A stretch of DNA of 64,000 bases, from the NCBI GenBank assembly GCA_036850595.1, contig CM072161.1:18185812-18249811 (forward strand), in the 5' to 3' direction. Shown here piece after piece: positions 1-14,400 of the stretch. This DNA is from Rhyacichthys aspro (lineage: Eukaryota; Chordata; Actinopteri; Gobiiformes; Rhyacichthyidae). Position numbers and translations under genes: made by a program. The stretch's first letter is position 1. Each line of letters begins with the position of its first letter. Below the pieces are notes generated by a model. The model worked only from the letters and a program-made list of their open reading frames with translations. It was not told the origin of the DNA and ran no database searches.

Positions 1-749
1 CAACAAAAAGGGTCTTTACTCGTCTTTGTTAGTTTAACTGTATTTATTTTGACCCGTAATACCCTGTAATACCCCGTAATACTGCATATTCCCAGTAACA
101 TCTACAGTAGTTTAAGCTTTAGACTTAGACTACACAAGCTCGAACTGTCAAATGACTAAACTAGATGTGTCACTCACTCAGAAGACGTCTAACATCCAAC
201 AAACCCGGTCAAATGGTTTAACAGTGAGTATGTCTCCAGCCTTAAAAGCCCTCTGTGTTACTTATTTACCTCATTATGCAACAGGAAGCAAGCCCTTTTA
301 GAAGCTTAGAGAGCAGCAAAAAATCCAACAGAGAATCCACAGAAAACAGATTGGTGCTTGTGTTTGAGAGGACGAAAGGACAAAGGCATAGCTCTGACAT
401 GAGTCTGCTCTGTCTGAGGCGCATTAATTTACAATGAGGAGATGGAGCCTGTCGTAATGGCGTCCCCCGAGAGACGACCACTGCACCAGCCCCGAGGTTT
501 GTCTTATGTGAGAAACAGCTGCTGATAGGAACAAACCACAGGCCACACAGCAGCAGGAATGTGGTTTAGAGGATACATAAAGACACACTGCAGGTCGTAC
601 AGTCGGATTTTAATTTCCTTTATCTTGTAAGGACCAGGTTATAGAGGAGTTTGGAGGAGATTAACTTTTAAACAGCAAATTTCTTCAATTGTTGTTATAG
701 TTTTTCATTGATTTACAAACCTGACCAGCCATTTACTTTCACAAGATCA

Positions 750-1495
750 ATCCATAAACTTGTGCAGATCTATCTAAAACATGTTCAAATCCATCTAAAA
801 CTTGGTCCAATCCAAATAAAACCCAATCAACTCCATCTTAAACCTGTTCAAGACCATCTAAAACATGATAAAATCCAAACAAAACCCAATCAACTCCATC
901 TTAAACCTTTTCAAGACCATCTAAAACTTGATCAAATCCAAATAAACCCAATCAACTCCATCTTTAACCTGTTCAAGACCATCTAAAACCTGTTCAAGAC
1001 CATCTAAAACTTGATAAAATCCAAATAAAACCCAATCAACTCCATCTTAAAACTGTTCAAGACCATCTAAAACTTGATAAAATCCAAATAAAACCCAATC
1101 AACTCCATCTTAAAACTGTTTAAGACCATCTAAAACTTGATGAATCCAAATAAAACCCAATCAACTCCCTCTTAAAACTGTTCAAGACCATCTAAAACCT
1201 GTTTAAGACCATCTAAAACTTGATCAAATCCAAATAAAACCCAATCAACTCCATCTTAAAACTGTTCAAGACCACCTAAAACCTGTTTAAGACCATCTAA
1301 AACTTGATCAAATCCAAATAAACCTAATCATATTTCTCTTAAACCTGTTCAAGACCATCTAAACATGTTAAAATCCATCTATACCTTGAATCAAATCCAT
1401 TGAAAATGGTGCAAATCCATTTACAACATGTTCATATCCATCTAAAACATGTTCAAATCCAAATAAACCTGATCAAATCCATCTATAACCTCTTT
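750..1495 (+). repeat. 21-bp minisatellite array (locus 1) with 63/84-bp higher-order units
   Basis: Degenerate tandem copies of a unit like CATCTAAAACCTGTTCAAGAC. The marker word ACCCAATCAACTCC recurs at spacings of 63, 62, 84, 63, 62 and 84 nt, that is three or four basic units, showing amplification of multi-unit blocks. No target duplication or terminal repeat was seen at its edges. Confidence 0.9.
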
Positions 1496-2597
1496 GATCT
1501 GCGTCCATTTGCTCCAGACGGATTCTCTGTAAAGAAGTGGATAGACCAGGCTTGAACAAAAGGATGTTACCAGGCACTGCTTCTTTTTCGGGGCTGAATA
1601 AATGAATTTTAATGAATGTATTATTGTGTCATCTGTATAACACAAGCCTAGCCCCTAAATGGTATATGGTCTAAGACTATATTTGAATATATGCCCTTGA
1701 ATATGTCTTTAAAACAACATACCCAGACTCATTTAGCTGGTCTCTAACATCATTTCTCATTCATTTGTGGTTTTAAATCATTGGAAGCAGAAGAACAGAT
1801 TAGACTCTTTTTTAATACGACCTTTAGCTGTAGCTTTGGCTCAGAGCTGGGCTGAAGTTACTGTTTAAAACACGGCCAACGATAATATGTTCATTGAAAA
1901 CATTCCCTTCATTCTTTACTGTTTGCTCCTGAAATTCCCAAGGAGTCACATCAGGGTAAAGTCTGAAGGGTTCTGATGTGGTATGAAGATTGTGTTGGCT
2001 CACACCGAAGCTGGCTCGGCCGTAAATTATGATACAACATACTTTACGATCAACAGGCATCAAAAGGAGGAAGAAAAACGAGAACGAGACGATAATAAAC
2101 TAGCCCAAAGTGATTGTGTTTTCCCATGATTCAACACTCATTCTTTTTCTATAGCTTATCGCTCATTAAAATGCAGTGTAGAAAAGAAAAAGGCCAAGTT
2201 CTCTGTGGTCAGATATTGATTTTCTTTTATCATTTCATATATTTTATCAGTGTCTCTGTGAATAAACGTAATTCTTTCGGTCGCGTCTGCTCCGTGGCTG
2301 ATATTGCCCGGTTCTCGCTGCGTTTTTTTTTCGCCTGTGGTTGTTCTAGAGCCGTGTGTCAGACTCTAACGCTGATTGTATGTGAAGTGTGACCGCTGCC
2401 TCACCTCCAAACCAGCTCTTCATCTGTTTATCTGCCACCGACGAGACAAAGGACACGCTGCACTTTCACCACCCAGGCTCCAGCCAGAACAAACCGGACG
2501 CACCGGGAATATGGCTGGACTTCCACAAAAAGACATGACACCAGCCTTTTATCCACGAAAATACAGTGGATTAGAGACAAATGCTGTTATTTTCACA

Positions 2598-2616
2598 GGC
2601 CAATAGTGGGCAGCAG
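2598..2616 (+). repeat. Left 19-bp flank of minisatellite locus 2
   Basis: GGCCAATAGTGGGCAGCAG. It matches the word at 3475-3493 in 18 of 19 positions, in direct orientation and immediately outside the array on both sides. Confidence 0.9.
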
Positions 2617-3474
2617 ATCCAACATAAACCTGTTCATATCCATCTAAAACATGTCTAAATAAAAAACAAACTATTCAAATCCATTTAAAACATTTCTAAA
2701 TCCATCTAAAACATGTCTAAATCCATCTAAAACCTGTTCAAATCCATCTAAACCTGTTCAAATCCATCTAAAACCTGCTCAAATCCATCTAAACCTAATC
2801 AAAATCCAATTAATACCTGCTCAAATCCATCTAAACCTGTTCAAATCCAACTAAAACCTGCTCAAATCCATCTAAACCTGCTCAAATCCAACTAAAACCT
2901 GCTCAAATCCATCTAAACCTGCTCAAATCCAAATAAACCTACTCAAATCCATCTAAACCTGCTCAAATCCAACTAACCCCTGTTCAAAACCATCTAAAAC
3001 ATGACTAAATTAAAAAAAACCCTGTTCAAATCTAACTAAGACCTGCTCAAATCCAACTAAAACCTGCTCAAATCCATCTAAACCTGCTCAAATCCAACAA
3101 ACACCTGTTCAAATCCACCAAAAACTTGTACAAATCCATCTAAAACCTGTTCCAATCCAAATAAAACCTATTAAAATCAAACAAAAACCTGTTCAAATCC
3201 ATCTAAACATGTTCAAATCCAAATAACACCTGTTCAAATCCATCTAAAACATGACTAAATGCAAATAAAACCTGTTTAAATAAAACTAAGACTGATTAAA
3301 ACCCAACTAAAACATGTTCAAATCCATCTAAAACCTTTTCTAATCCAACAAAAATATGTTAAACTCCATCTAAACTGGTTCAAATCCAATTAAAACCTGT
3401 TAAAATCCATCTAAACTGGTTCAAATCCAATTAAAACCTGTTTGAATCCAACTAAAACAAGTCAAAATCCAACT
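2617..3474 (+). repeat. 21-bp minisatellite array (locus 2)
   Basis: Tandem copies of the unit AAATCCATCTAAACCTGCTC with many one- or two-base changes, some units 20 nt long. The array is bracketed by two nearly identical 19-bp words (2598-2616 and 3475-3493), described separately. Confidence 0.9.
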
Positions 3475-3493
3475 GGCCAAAAGTGGGCAGCAG
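3475..3493 (+). repeat. Right 19-bp flank of minisatellite locus 2
   Basis: GGCCAAAAGTGGGCAGCAG. It could be a long target-site duplication of a retroposed unit, or a piece of the original sequence duplicated when the array formed. Confidence 0.9.
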
Positions 3494-5339
3494 TATTATT
3501 TTCTCATTCATTCATAAACCAAAATTCATTCATACATTCATCACATTTAAGTACACAATACAACCCTAAATTACCATAAAAGGCTACATTTTGTCCAGGT
3601 TTTGTTCGTCCACAGTCATCTCTTTTTCTCAGCTCGACGGAGAAGTGCATTTTCTCATTCATTATTCAGCAAAAAATCCCAAACTTCTGGAGCACATGAG
3701 CTGACACTTTTAAAAGTTACACCATTATGTGGAAGTGGACTGGCTTTTGGCTCGAGGGAAGCTTCGGGCGCTGGACGCTCAACACAAACTTATGCAGGAA
3801 ACTGCTTACGACCAGGAAGAATGTGTCGAGTCATTTTAATAACTCAGTGCAAACAATCCAATTAATATGATTTTTATTTCGTTTGTGCTTGGCTTAAAAG
3901 CATTGGTTTAAATAGTCTCACTCCCACAAAGTCATCAACAATCACATTTCCTCGTATAAACTCCACTGTGGGCTTTTAATAAATACAGAAAGTGACATTT
4001 TTGTGCAAACCTTGAATATCTGGTCTTGTCTCGTCTTTTTTTGTTGTTGTTTTTTTTTCCTTCTGATGATTAGTCAGTGTGAATATGGCTCATGGCAACA
4101 GCAGGAGACTCCTGACCTACAATACTGTTGTAAAATGTCAAATGTTAATCCAGCCGTCTCTCATTAAATGATTTAGAGTTTCTACATCTTTTTATTGGCG
4201 CCAATTCATTATAAAGGTCTTAAATCTGCAAGAACTAAAAAAAAAACCCTCCTTAACAACAAGGATAGCTATTTTTATGGGATGTATAAAAGGTAAAACT
4301 GTTCAGAGCCAAGTAAAACCTGTTCAAATCCAACTAAAACTTGTTCAGATCCAACTAAAACCTGTTCAGAGCCATGTAAAACCTGTTCAAATCCAACTAA
4401 AACTTGTTCAGATCCAACTAAAACCTGTTCAGAGCGAACTAAAACCTGTACAAATCCACCCTAAACCTGTTCAAATCCATCTAAAACATGTCGCTTTCGT
4501 CAAATTAAAACCCGCCTCTTCCTGTTTGTGCTGCCACAAAAAACGTAAGTGCAACATGACAAGTGTAAAAAAAAAAAAAAAACAGTCTGTAAATGCAACA
4601 AAAAGCTTCAAGACCTGTTATATGTACTGATATAAACAGGAAGTGACACATAAATCAGCCAATGAGCACTTCAGGGACTTTTATATATATTCACGTAGCA
4701 TCATGTGATCTGAGCAAACGTGCAGAAAAGAAAATAAGACTTTCATAAAATAAGCCTGACAGTACAACAATAAACAACAGAATAACCTAATTAACCCAGA
4801 CTAATTTAACCTAAAAAGCAATGTGCTTAGGGCATAAACTGTGAATGTACCAAGCAATAGACTAGAAACACCTAAGTGGGACTTAATGAGACTAAACCAA
4901 AGGAACAAACCATTTTGAATTGTGCCTTTATTGTACAATACATCCACAATTACTCAGGCTACAGCTGAGTTTATAAAAACGATCTGGGATTTATGAGGAA
5001 GCACAGAGGGTGAGGCGAGGAAATGGGGGAAGGAAACGAGGCGCTGCAAACATTAGCACATTAGCAGAAGTAGGTCAGCTGACACATGGCCCGCATTAAA
5101 ACACATACGAATAAACAGAATATCCGAGCGGAAGTGGAGCGAGAACAAAAGGGCCGCTCTGGTCTCAGGAGACGTCCCGCCACCGAGGGTTAGCGCTGAT
5201 GTGTGTTCGGTCTCAGCAGAGGAGTGATGCTGCAGTTTTACACAAATATGAGAACGCAAAATCAAGGACTAGGCATCTTTAAACTAAACCTGGGCTAAAA
5301 CTAGGACGAAACGCGGCTCTAAGACATTATGTAACTTGG
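3494..5339. other. No gene seen; mostly AT-rich DNA around minisatellite locus 3
   Basis: Outside 4293-4490 I see only homopolymer runs and short reading frames without family resemblance. Confidence 0.6.
4293..4490 (+). repeat. 21-bp minisatellite array (locus 3)
   Basis: About nine copies of units like AAAACCTGTTCAAATCCAACT and AAAACCTGTTCAGAGCCATGT. A two- to three-unit block (CAGAGCCATGTAAAACC) is repeated, again showing block duplication. Confidence 0.9.
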
Positions 5340-6155
5340 TAGAAACCGAACCAGTGTCTTTATCAGGACTAAACCAAGGATTAAACCAGGACTAAGCCTA
5401 ATAGAAAACCAGGACTAAACTGAGATTAAACGACAGCAACAATTTACAGGAATCCAGGTCTAAACAAGGACTAAACGTGTGTGTAACTAGGAATATTTCA
5501 CCAAACCAGTGAAACAAGGATGAAAGACTAAAGGCTAAAGACTAAAACAAAGGTTAAACTAGGTCTAAACCAAATCAAATTTAGGAATAAAGAGAGAGAA
5601 AACCAGGACTATGAATAAAGAAAAGGAAATAGAAAGGAAATAACAGCAATAAACATTTAAGTAACTAGGAATAAAACAGGAGAAAACCAGTGGGAAAAAC
5701 AAGGACTATAGGTAAAGACCAAAACAACCAGGACTAACCCAGGTCTAAACCTGGTCTAACCCAGGTCTAAACCAGGTCTAAACCAGGTCTAAAACAGGTC
5801 TAAACCAGGTCTAAACCAGTTCAAAACCAGGTCAAAACCAAGTCTAAACCAGATCTAAACCAGTTCAAAACCAGGTCTAAACCAGGTCAAAACCAGATCT
5901 AAAACAGGTCTAAACCACGTCAAAACCAGGTCTAAACCAGATCTAAACCAGATCTACACCAGGTCTAAACCAGGTCTAAACCAGATCTAAACCAGGTCTA
6001 AACCAGGTCTAAACCAGATCTAAACCAGGTCTAAACCAGATCTAAAACAGGTCTAAACCAGGTCTAAACCAGATCTTAAACAGGTCTAAACCAGATCTTA
6101 ACCAGGTCTAAACCAGATCTTCACCAGGTCTAAACCAGGTCTAAACCAGGAGAAA
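5340..6155 (+). repeat. 11-bp minisatellite array, AGGTCTAAACC type
   Basis: The first part (to about 5730) is a loose mix of GGACTAAACCA words. From about 5735 to 6150 it is a dense tandem array of AGGTCTAAACC with frequent AGATCTAAACC variants, which create many BglII-type AGATCT palindromes. No flanking duplication was seen. Confidence 0.92.
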
Positions 6156-7964
6156 ACATTACATAACTTGAGCTGAACCGGTGAATAAAACCCGGACAAA
6201 AATGCATCGATAGGTCTGACTCAAGCCTAAACCAAGCCTTGTTTCGACTGAAACGGTTTGGCACAGGTCGGGATAGTTTCCATTTACAAAAAGGTCTGAA
6301 GTGTGTCCAAAAAAGCAGAATATATCGTACTTGGGAATGCTTTAGTCTTTGATTCAATCAGAGTGGTCCAGTTTCCAAAAGGCGGAGCTAAACACTGCAG
6401 CGATTGGACGATGAGAAAATAAAAGGTGAAAGTGAAATGAAAAACACAAAACAATCCATGACTAAGATCTGTAAACTATCACACACTGAGTTCTCACTGG
6501 AGACAGAGACAGAGCGAGTGGAGGAGGCCTGTACGGAGCCGAGGTGGGAGGAATAATAACGAGACTTTGATATAATCCTAGTGTCGTAACACCTTTCTGT
6601 TTGATGGATGTGGAAGTGAGTCAGTCCGCTCCGGTTCGGACTGTTTTGGTGAAGAGCGGTTGTCTAATATAAAGGACGAGATAAAAATACCAAACACTGC
6701 TTTTCATCTCCAACAGCTGATCCATTATTTAAAGTCCATTTTCCTCTTTAGCTCCATTGACAACCAGCAGAATGATATGGATATTATATAAAAACTATTC
6801 CCAGGCTTCTCACTTTTATGGCACACACCTGTTTTACTTTTTTATTTTTCTAACACTTCAAAATCACTTCGAAACCGCTTTAAATTTTAAGGAATCAATG
6901 AATAAAGATAGAGTTTATTACAGGCTTATAACTTATTAATGAGAAATTCTCTATTTCTAACAATGTGGGTGTCATTTTGTATTACAGTTTGATAATAGCA
7001 GGATAAAATAGATTGATAATAATAATAAAAAGCCTGAAAAACACTAGTTATAATACTCAGTAATATAATACCTGGTAATGAGGACATTAAGGCCCCCTTC
7101 AGTGATCAGATATAATGTGGCCAGGCTTAATGTAAGATAATGTGAGATGAGAGATCCGTGTATGTTTTTAAGCTCTTCTTTAGTGAGGCAGCAGTGACAG
7201 AGCGTAATAAAGAATCATTACTGTGTTTTCCATCAGAACGATCAGAGGGAGACAGATAAATACCAGGAGCTGAAATAAAAGAGAAACGGATCGTAATGAT
7301 AAGTTCTGAAGAAGGCATTAGTCTGTCCACTTCCTCTACTCGATTATTTCTCAGATACACGAGCGTCTAATGTGTTTTGAAGCAGACACTGAAGCGTAAT
7401 GAAGCAGAATCAGTCTGTTTTTTTCTCTGTTGTATTTTCAGACCCGGTTCGATGTCCGTCAGCGCCGTTGTCCCGACGTGACGCTCTCCTCGACGAGCTG
7501 TAATTAACGGCTCTCTGATTTCTGCCACCTGCCTCACCCACTCGCTCATTACTGCCTCAGCGGGGTCCGTAACGCCTCCGAGTCTGGGTCACACTGGGGT
7601 TACACAGGCTCCGGTTCAGTCACAGAAGTCAACGTGAAGGTTCCTGTGGATTATTTCCTCTTTGATCAAGATGTTCTTTTGACATTTAGACCTTTGTGCT
7701 TCGAGGAGCGGCACTTACACCGATTACTCCTCACCAACACCAGTCTTATAACACAATACTTTAGTGGTCTTGTTTCCTTTGGGCCAGATTTAAGTGTGCA
7801 CTAAACACACATTAAATGGATGGACCATGCAAAAACAAACTTGGTCAGTGTGTCCAATGATGGCAGCACTGACAGATCTGGGAGTGTTTTAAAGATGTAG
7901 CGACCGTTTGACCCGAATGAAGGTAAACAACATGGAGCTGCTCTGATTGGGTAAAACGACCAGT

Positions 7965-8045
7965 TATTCATTTAAAGTTACTGCCCTTTTGCAAATGCTT
8001 TATCAGGAGCCGTCCAGATGGTTCTGTGGAGCAGGTCTGTCTGGC
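7965..8045 (+). repeat. Unclassified dispersed repeat, copy 1
   Basis: Shares CATTTAAAG, GCCCTTTTGCAAA, GCTTT, GTCC and GATGGTTCTGTG in the same order and spacing with 24828-24905. No terminal repeat recognised. Confidence 0.7.
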
Positions 8046-8563
8046 AGAGTCAGGTTACATTTCAACAGCTGCTAATGGAGATCTTATAGATTAGGCCCAT
8101 AGTGCCTTTAACTAATAACAAAATATGATGAAACCTAACTCTCAGCACAGAACAGCCCACACGACAGATAGAGCTGCTACAGAATAAAAAATCAGTTAAA
8201 ATGCATTGTTTAGGAAATGGATGGAGATTGGAACGAAGTAATTTACAACATAAAGCCTTGTTTCCACTGAATGGCACAGTTCGGTTCAGTTTGGTTAAGT
8301 TTGGTTCAGTTCGGGTCAGTTTCTTCTGAGGAAGTTTTTCTGCCACAGAAACAGACAAAAGATGTGTTTTAGAAACATAAATCAGATTTAAAGAGGATAT
8401 GTTGCCAATAATGAAGTGTATAAATCCTGGAGGGTAGTGAAAAATACATGTACACGCTCAAGTCGAAAATAAACTCAAACTTCATTCAAACTAAAATCTG
8501 TAGACTGACATTCAGGGTTGACATGAAGCAAAAAAGTAAATTTGTGTTTTCCAAGTGAAATAC

Positions 8564-8595
8564 ATATATATATAATAAATAATATATATAATATA

Positions 8596-8627
<32 letters not shown>
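8564..8627. repeat. TA-rich simple repeat
   Basis: Interrupted ATATAT runs, ordinary microsatellite. Confidence 0.9.
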
Positions 8628-9265
8628 GTTTATAATATGAAAAATATGATTAATATGAGCCATGAAAGAAGGAAAAAAAATCATGGTCCAAACATCAGAC
8701 TGCAGTGTTTATCTCCACCTTTTTAAAATGGGACCAAAGACCGAGGGGTTCCCAAAATCCGTCCTGACACTTGCCATTCCATCCCGTCTTTAATTTCTGT
8801 TATTGTGTAAACTAATTATAATGAATGTATTTATCAAAAAGCTAACTGCACTTTATTCCACACCTGTGTTTCTCCAGAACATTGCCCTCTTTCTGTTTTA
8901 ACCCATTCCCTCTTGTTTTTACATGGCACTGAGGTTTTTCAGCGCCATAATCCCACTTTCAATAATTCAAGTTTAAAGTGCTATTGCTGCAGTCTTTAAT
9001 CAGTAACATAAAGCACTTCCTGGGTTCTTCCTCCGGTTCATTTGACTGTGATGACGCTGTGAAAAACCCTCAGACATCCGGGCGGCGCCGCTCAAACCTG
9101 AAATAGTCCGGTCACTTCTCGACGCTCAGAAACGAAGGACGGGATGATGAATATTTAACGTGAGCTGAAATACATCGCTCACAAAGAGAGAGTCAGCACG
9201 AGCTAAAAATACTGCCCTAAAACATATCCCTGTGACGTAAGACAGAGAGGAGTTTAGATTTGCCC

Positions 9266-9460
9266 GGGTTAAGTCCAGATTTAAACACAGTTATGGTTTA
9301 TTCACGCATTAAATCCTAGTTTAGTCTTTGGTTACATCTAGAGTTAAGTATTTCAATGTTTTGTTCTAGTTTAGTTTCAGTTTAGTCCTAGTTTGGTCCC
9401 AGTCTAGCTCTGTGTTTGTCCCTTGTTTAGGTTTACAGTGTAGTTTAATCCTGGTTTATA
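9266..9460 (-). repeat. Sparse 11-bp words, GGTTTAGTCCT orientation
   Basis: Degenerate words such as AGTTTAGTCCTAGTTTGG, the complement orientation of the array at 5340-6155. Copies are too diverged to define units. Confidence 0.6.
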
Positions 9461-11149
9461 CTTTGTTATGTTTTTTATTATTAATGTAGAATTAATACAA
9501 ACAAATAAAAGAAAGATTCAAATCACTGTAACAATCATTAGGAAACGATCAGCTTCACAGGAGACATCTGTCAAAGAGTAGCAAGAGAAATAGAGCCATT
9601 CAAAACATCAAATCTATGTGTTTTATGTGTTTTTTAAACCCAACCTATTTCCCTCTGTTCACTCTTCTTCATGTGTTTAATTGGCCGTGACTTCCTGCAT
9701 TTGAAGAGCAGCTGTTTGGTCCAAACCACGACCCACTGGAGCTTTACACCTGAACATTTGATTTGAACCGAACGGGAAAGTCCGGACCAAACAGAGCAGG
9801 TGTGAAGCCCCTTGGTTTAGTTCTGCTTTGGTCACAATGCTGGCTGTTTTCTGTTCTCTATCGACTCGTGTGGCTTTACTGTTTTCATCCTGAAGCCTAA
9901 GGACAGCTTCTGAGTAAACTGTGCTAAAAGCTGTGGATCGATAAGTGGGCTCAAACAGATAAAACACACATCTGCCATGAATGTAAACTAAATCCACAAA
10001 TTTAAGCCAGGAACTGTTTAAAAATAATCTGCACAGCTGATTTTACTGAATCAAACAGGATACTTTTTACTAATTTTCTACATTTTATGATCAAAAAATG
10101 TTAGGATTGTAATAATATATCACTCTATTCAGTTTACAAATATATCAATTGTGCATGTATGATTAAAGCCGATATGTTCTCGTGAAGATGAAAGATACCG
10201 TAAACAATAAAAGATGAAAGTAGAAAGTAGAAAGCCGGCAGCAGGTGGATCCACTGTGGGGCTTTTATCTGAAACACGACGACGGTAAAAGCATTGACCG
10301 GCGAGCGGAGAGCGCGGTGGACGTCTGACCCGCGGCAAAACCACACGGTCCGCTCTGCAGGAGGGGGTTTGTGTTAAAATGCTGTTTATCTGAGGCAGGT
10401 CTGACAGAAATAGGTCTAGGACTGAAAGAGAAAGAGAGAATGACCTCAAGCCGAGCGCTAAAGTTCAACCTGGTGTGGTTTTAAAACTGCCCCGAATATA
10501 AAACTAACGGCTCATATGTAAAAGACCCAGGGAACCTTTTCTTTGATGTATACTTTTAGACGAATAAAATCTAATCGGACGATAGATAAACCTCACTCGA
10601 GAAAATTTGAAGATGAATGAAAAAACACAAAACAAAAATGAATTAATTGAATCTTGTTGTTGTGAGAAGCAGGATTAATCCAAGAGAAAAGGTGTTGTAC
10701 TCAAGGATGTACGCAGCATTGAAGTGTCTTTTTTATATTCCTTTATGTGGATTAATCTAAAGACATTTTCATTCTAACTGTACTGTACAATATTTCAATA
10801 TAAACTCACCAGAAATCAATGGGTATATGACAAAATAATACGTCAGATGAGTTTGAAGCTTTTACTAAAGTGGCTTTTATCCCAAATCTCCTTTTATTTG
10901 GTGATAATGACATCATCCATTGGTTGGTATTGTTATATTTAAGCGAGTAATGGTCATACACTCAAAATATTTATACCTCAGTGTTTCTAAAACCATGCAG
11001 ACAGCCTTGATTGAACTTATTTTTATTAGAAACACTTGTCTCTTGTGTGACGTCAGTGTTTCTGTTTCTGTCTGGACACAGCTCAGAGGAAACACTCACA
11101 CCGGGTCGTATTGAGTTGAGTCGTACTTTAACTGTAACAATAGTCCATT

Positions 11150-11470
11150 TTAACCCATGTTTAGTCCTGGTTTGGTCCGAGTTTGGTCCTGTACTTATAG
11201 TCCTAGTTTGGTCTTGGTTGAATACATGCTTAATACATCTTTAGCCTTGGTTTCAGTCCTTGATTGGTCTTGTTTAGTCACAGTTTAGAGGGTTTTTTCT
11301 TATTTAGCAGTCCTAGATTACTCCTAATTCAATTCTGGCTTAGTCCTGCATTGGTCTGCGTCTAATCCTGGTTCAGTCTTTGTTTTGGACCTAGTTTGGC
11401 CCTGGTTTATTGTTGGGTTTCACTAGTTTGGCCCTGTTTAGCCCCGATGTAGTTTGGTAGAATGTTGGTA
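11150..11470 (-). repeat. Degenerate 11-bp array, GGTTTGGTCCT orientation
   Basis: Repeated words TTAGTCCTGGTTTGGTC with heavy divergence, an old array of the same vocabulary. Confidence 0.7.
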
Positions 11471-14400
11471 TATTGTTCAAGTTCTTGTAATTATGGTTTT
11501 AATGATCATTAATTGGCTCTTTATCCAGATTTACATTAATTGTATTCCTGGCTCTGAAATGACATAACACTGGTTGGTTGTTTAACACATTGACTTCTTC
11601 TATAAATGTACGTGGTTCCCAGCAGGACTCGGCCTCAGGACTCGGACAAAGACCTGCATCCTGGGTCCTGCCTGTGGAGATAATGGCCGTCTTTAGAGAC
11701 TCGGCGTCTGAAGGCAGCTCCAGGTGAGTCCAGGTCGATACTGAGAGCATTTAATGAAGTGGCGCCGCGGGACCAAAACAGAAAGTACTCAGACACAGGC
11801 CACAAACAAACAACCGAGCGTCACTGGTTTCTCAGACTGAGGTTTATCGCACTTTGTTTTGTTTTGTAAAGAGGAAATGTATTAGTAATTCTGTAAAAAA
11901 TATGTATATTTAAATTTGTATTTTAATTTTTATGGTAAATTGTATTGTTCACAGTGGTTTTTTATTTTAATATGATATAAAGCTTGTTTTTTACCGCCCA
12001 AACACAGCGTGACCTGAGCACCAATCATCTTCCTGATCTGGTGATTGACAGGTGTAAAGGCCCGCCCCCTTGTTTAACCGTCTGTTGGGGCTAAACTTCT
12101 TCTGCCCCCAAATAACAGAGAAGTACAGAGAAACAGTGGGCTTTAATGCACTTTTGAGAGAGTGTGGAGGAGAAGTGATTTAAAAAGCGTACAACTCAAT
12201 TAGCATTAGCATTTTTCGCTGCCTTTAGCATTAGCATTTTTGATAAGCGCTTCAATAGAGGCAACTTAAATTTAAGTTGAGAGTACAAAACGTTCACATG
12301 GCATCTTTACAGTAAATATTTATTTTGCTAGCCCATCCAAACTGATGTATTTTGGCCTTTTTCCTCCAAATTCTTCTTAGTTCTTGGCCTCGGCTTTTCA
12401 ACTTTTAACACTGAAGTTTTAATATCCTGCACACAGCCGTATAGTCTCAGAGTATTATTTAATCCACTCTTCAGATCAAGCTGCTAGCCAACATTTAGGC
12501 CAAATTTAGCTCTATTTGTGACGTGACTCGATCCAAACGATAACAACTGTATTTGAAGTTTCTCGATTATGCGTAGCTTCTCAAGAGACGATAAATGAAG
12601 CATAAAAAAGATAATTTCCCAAGCTTCAAAGCCACTTCAAACAAACAGATCCAATCTATGTTCAACGGGACTCCGCCTAAACTCACTCAGACGACAAGAC
12701 AGGGACCGAAACATGAATAAAAATAGATAAACAGCGCTTGTTCTTACCTTAACGATGAGGATTAACCAAAACCGACGAGGAGACATGAAAGAGAAGAGAA
12801 AAGAAGTGAGTTAGATTTAATTATGAACTATTCAGATCAACAAACTAACAGTAGATGCAATAAATTGGTCTTTTTTGGTGAGAAATTGCAGATTACAATC
12901 CAACACCTCACATCCATCCTTTTTAGAACATGTGAACAGCTATGGAAGCCCTCAAGGGACACGCTGTTGTCTATGAACAAACCCAGTGGAAGTACGTCTG
13001 ATGGAAGAATGTAAGCACAAAATAGAACAAAACAGAACAAAATATGAGCAGCGCATTTAGATGTATGTTGAGGTAAAAGTTAAACAAAGAATTAAATAGT
13101 TTAAAGCCCATTTCTTGGACATGTCTAACTGCAACTAAATCTGGTAAATAATAAATTTCAAGACAACAAATTGAAGGATTAGCATAGAAATATATTATGA
13201 AGCAGGACAGATATAACCTAAGCCTATTACTTTAGTTTATTTTAGTTAATTACCATGGTTACCCCATCACGCCGGTAAAATTAGCAGCTAATAAAAAAAA
13301 AAAAAAAAAACTCTTAATATGGAGCCAGTCTCTGATGTTCTCTCTGAGGCTCTGACATTAAACATATTTCCTTTTGGGCACTTTAGTCAAAACCATCTTG
13401 TTTGTACACAGTTTGTATTGTTTGTTGGCTAATGCTAATTCTATGCTCATGGAGCTTATGTTATGTTTAAAAGTACAAAAAGGGTCTATGGTACCATATT
13501 TACAAAAAACTAAAATAACTATCCCTTAAAAAATCACCAAGCCTTAAATGTTTAAATGTCGTTGAATGATCTTGAACTGGACTGAGCTTTTATTCGACTC
13601 CATGTTGCTGTAAAAATGTCAGTTCTAACAAATGGCTGCACAATAAAACAAAACTGTCATGTGATATCCTCTGGCCGTGTGATTGGTCGATGTTTATGTG
13701 TCTTCTTATTTCAAACTACAAGATTATTGAAAGATCAGTTTATATATTTTATTACAGTTTGTTTCAGAAATTTACAACTGTTAGCATCACTAGCAACATG
13801 CTTTAGCTACAGCTTACTTTATGCTCATTCACTCAACTATTCAGGCCATAATTCAAGGAAACATCATCTAAACTCTGACTCAAATCCAAGAGGACAAGCC
13901 AATCATCCTTTTTGTTTATGTGTTGCTTAAAAAATCGAATTAAAAAGCACAAATGGAAAGAATTGGACGGAAAAATGCTGACAGAAGCTGCACTGCGTCT
14001 AAGATAAATCCTGAATGTGCTTTGAACAGACATCTCAATCTGTTCTGGTTCTGTTTTCTCTCCAAAAGCACACACTCATCACTGTGGAGCCTGTTTCTCG
14101 ATGTCTTTTCGTTGTCGAGCAGCCAGCGACTGTTACTGTGCACAAACAGAGCCTCATCTCTGACTCGGGCCTGAAGGAATCTGAGAGAAAAATGTAGGAG
14201 GATCGTTTAGCTTCGGAGCGTTGAGCAGAGTGGGAGGATTCACTGCTGTACAGTGTATCTGCTTTTACTCTTACCTGTAATAACCCTATGAACTTATTTA
14301 AACCCAACGCATCAGCCATATTTTCACTGGAATAACTCTGTTTCTTATCATCTTCTATTGTGCTCCTTTATGGATCAATAACATCATTAGTTTGATCATG

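Larger units (their letters stand above)
6156..9265. other. No gene seen; AT-rich DNA with small dispersed repeats
   Basis: Contains fragments of the GTTTCCACTG repeat family (6235-6290, 8255-8330), one copy of an unexplained dispersed repeat (7965-8045) and a TA-rich simple repeat (8564-8627). No coding evidence. Confidence 0.6.
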
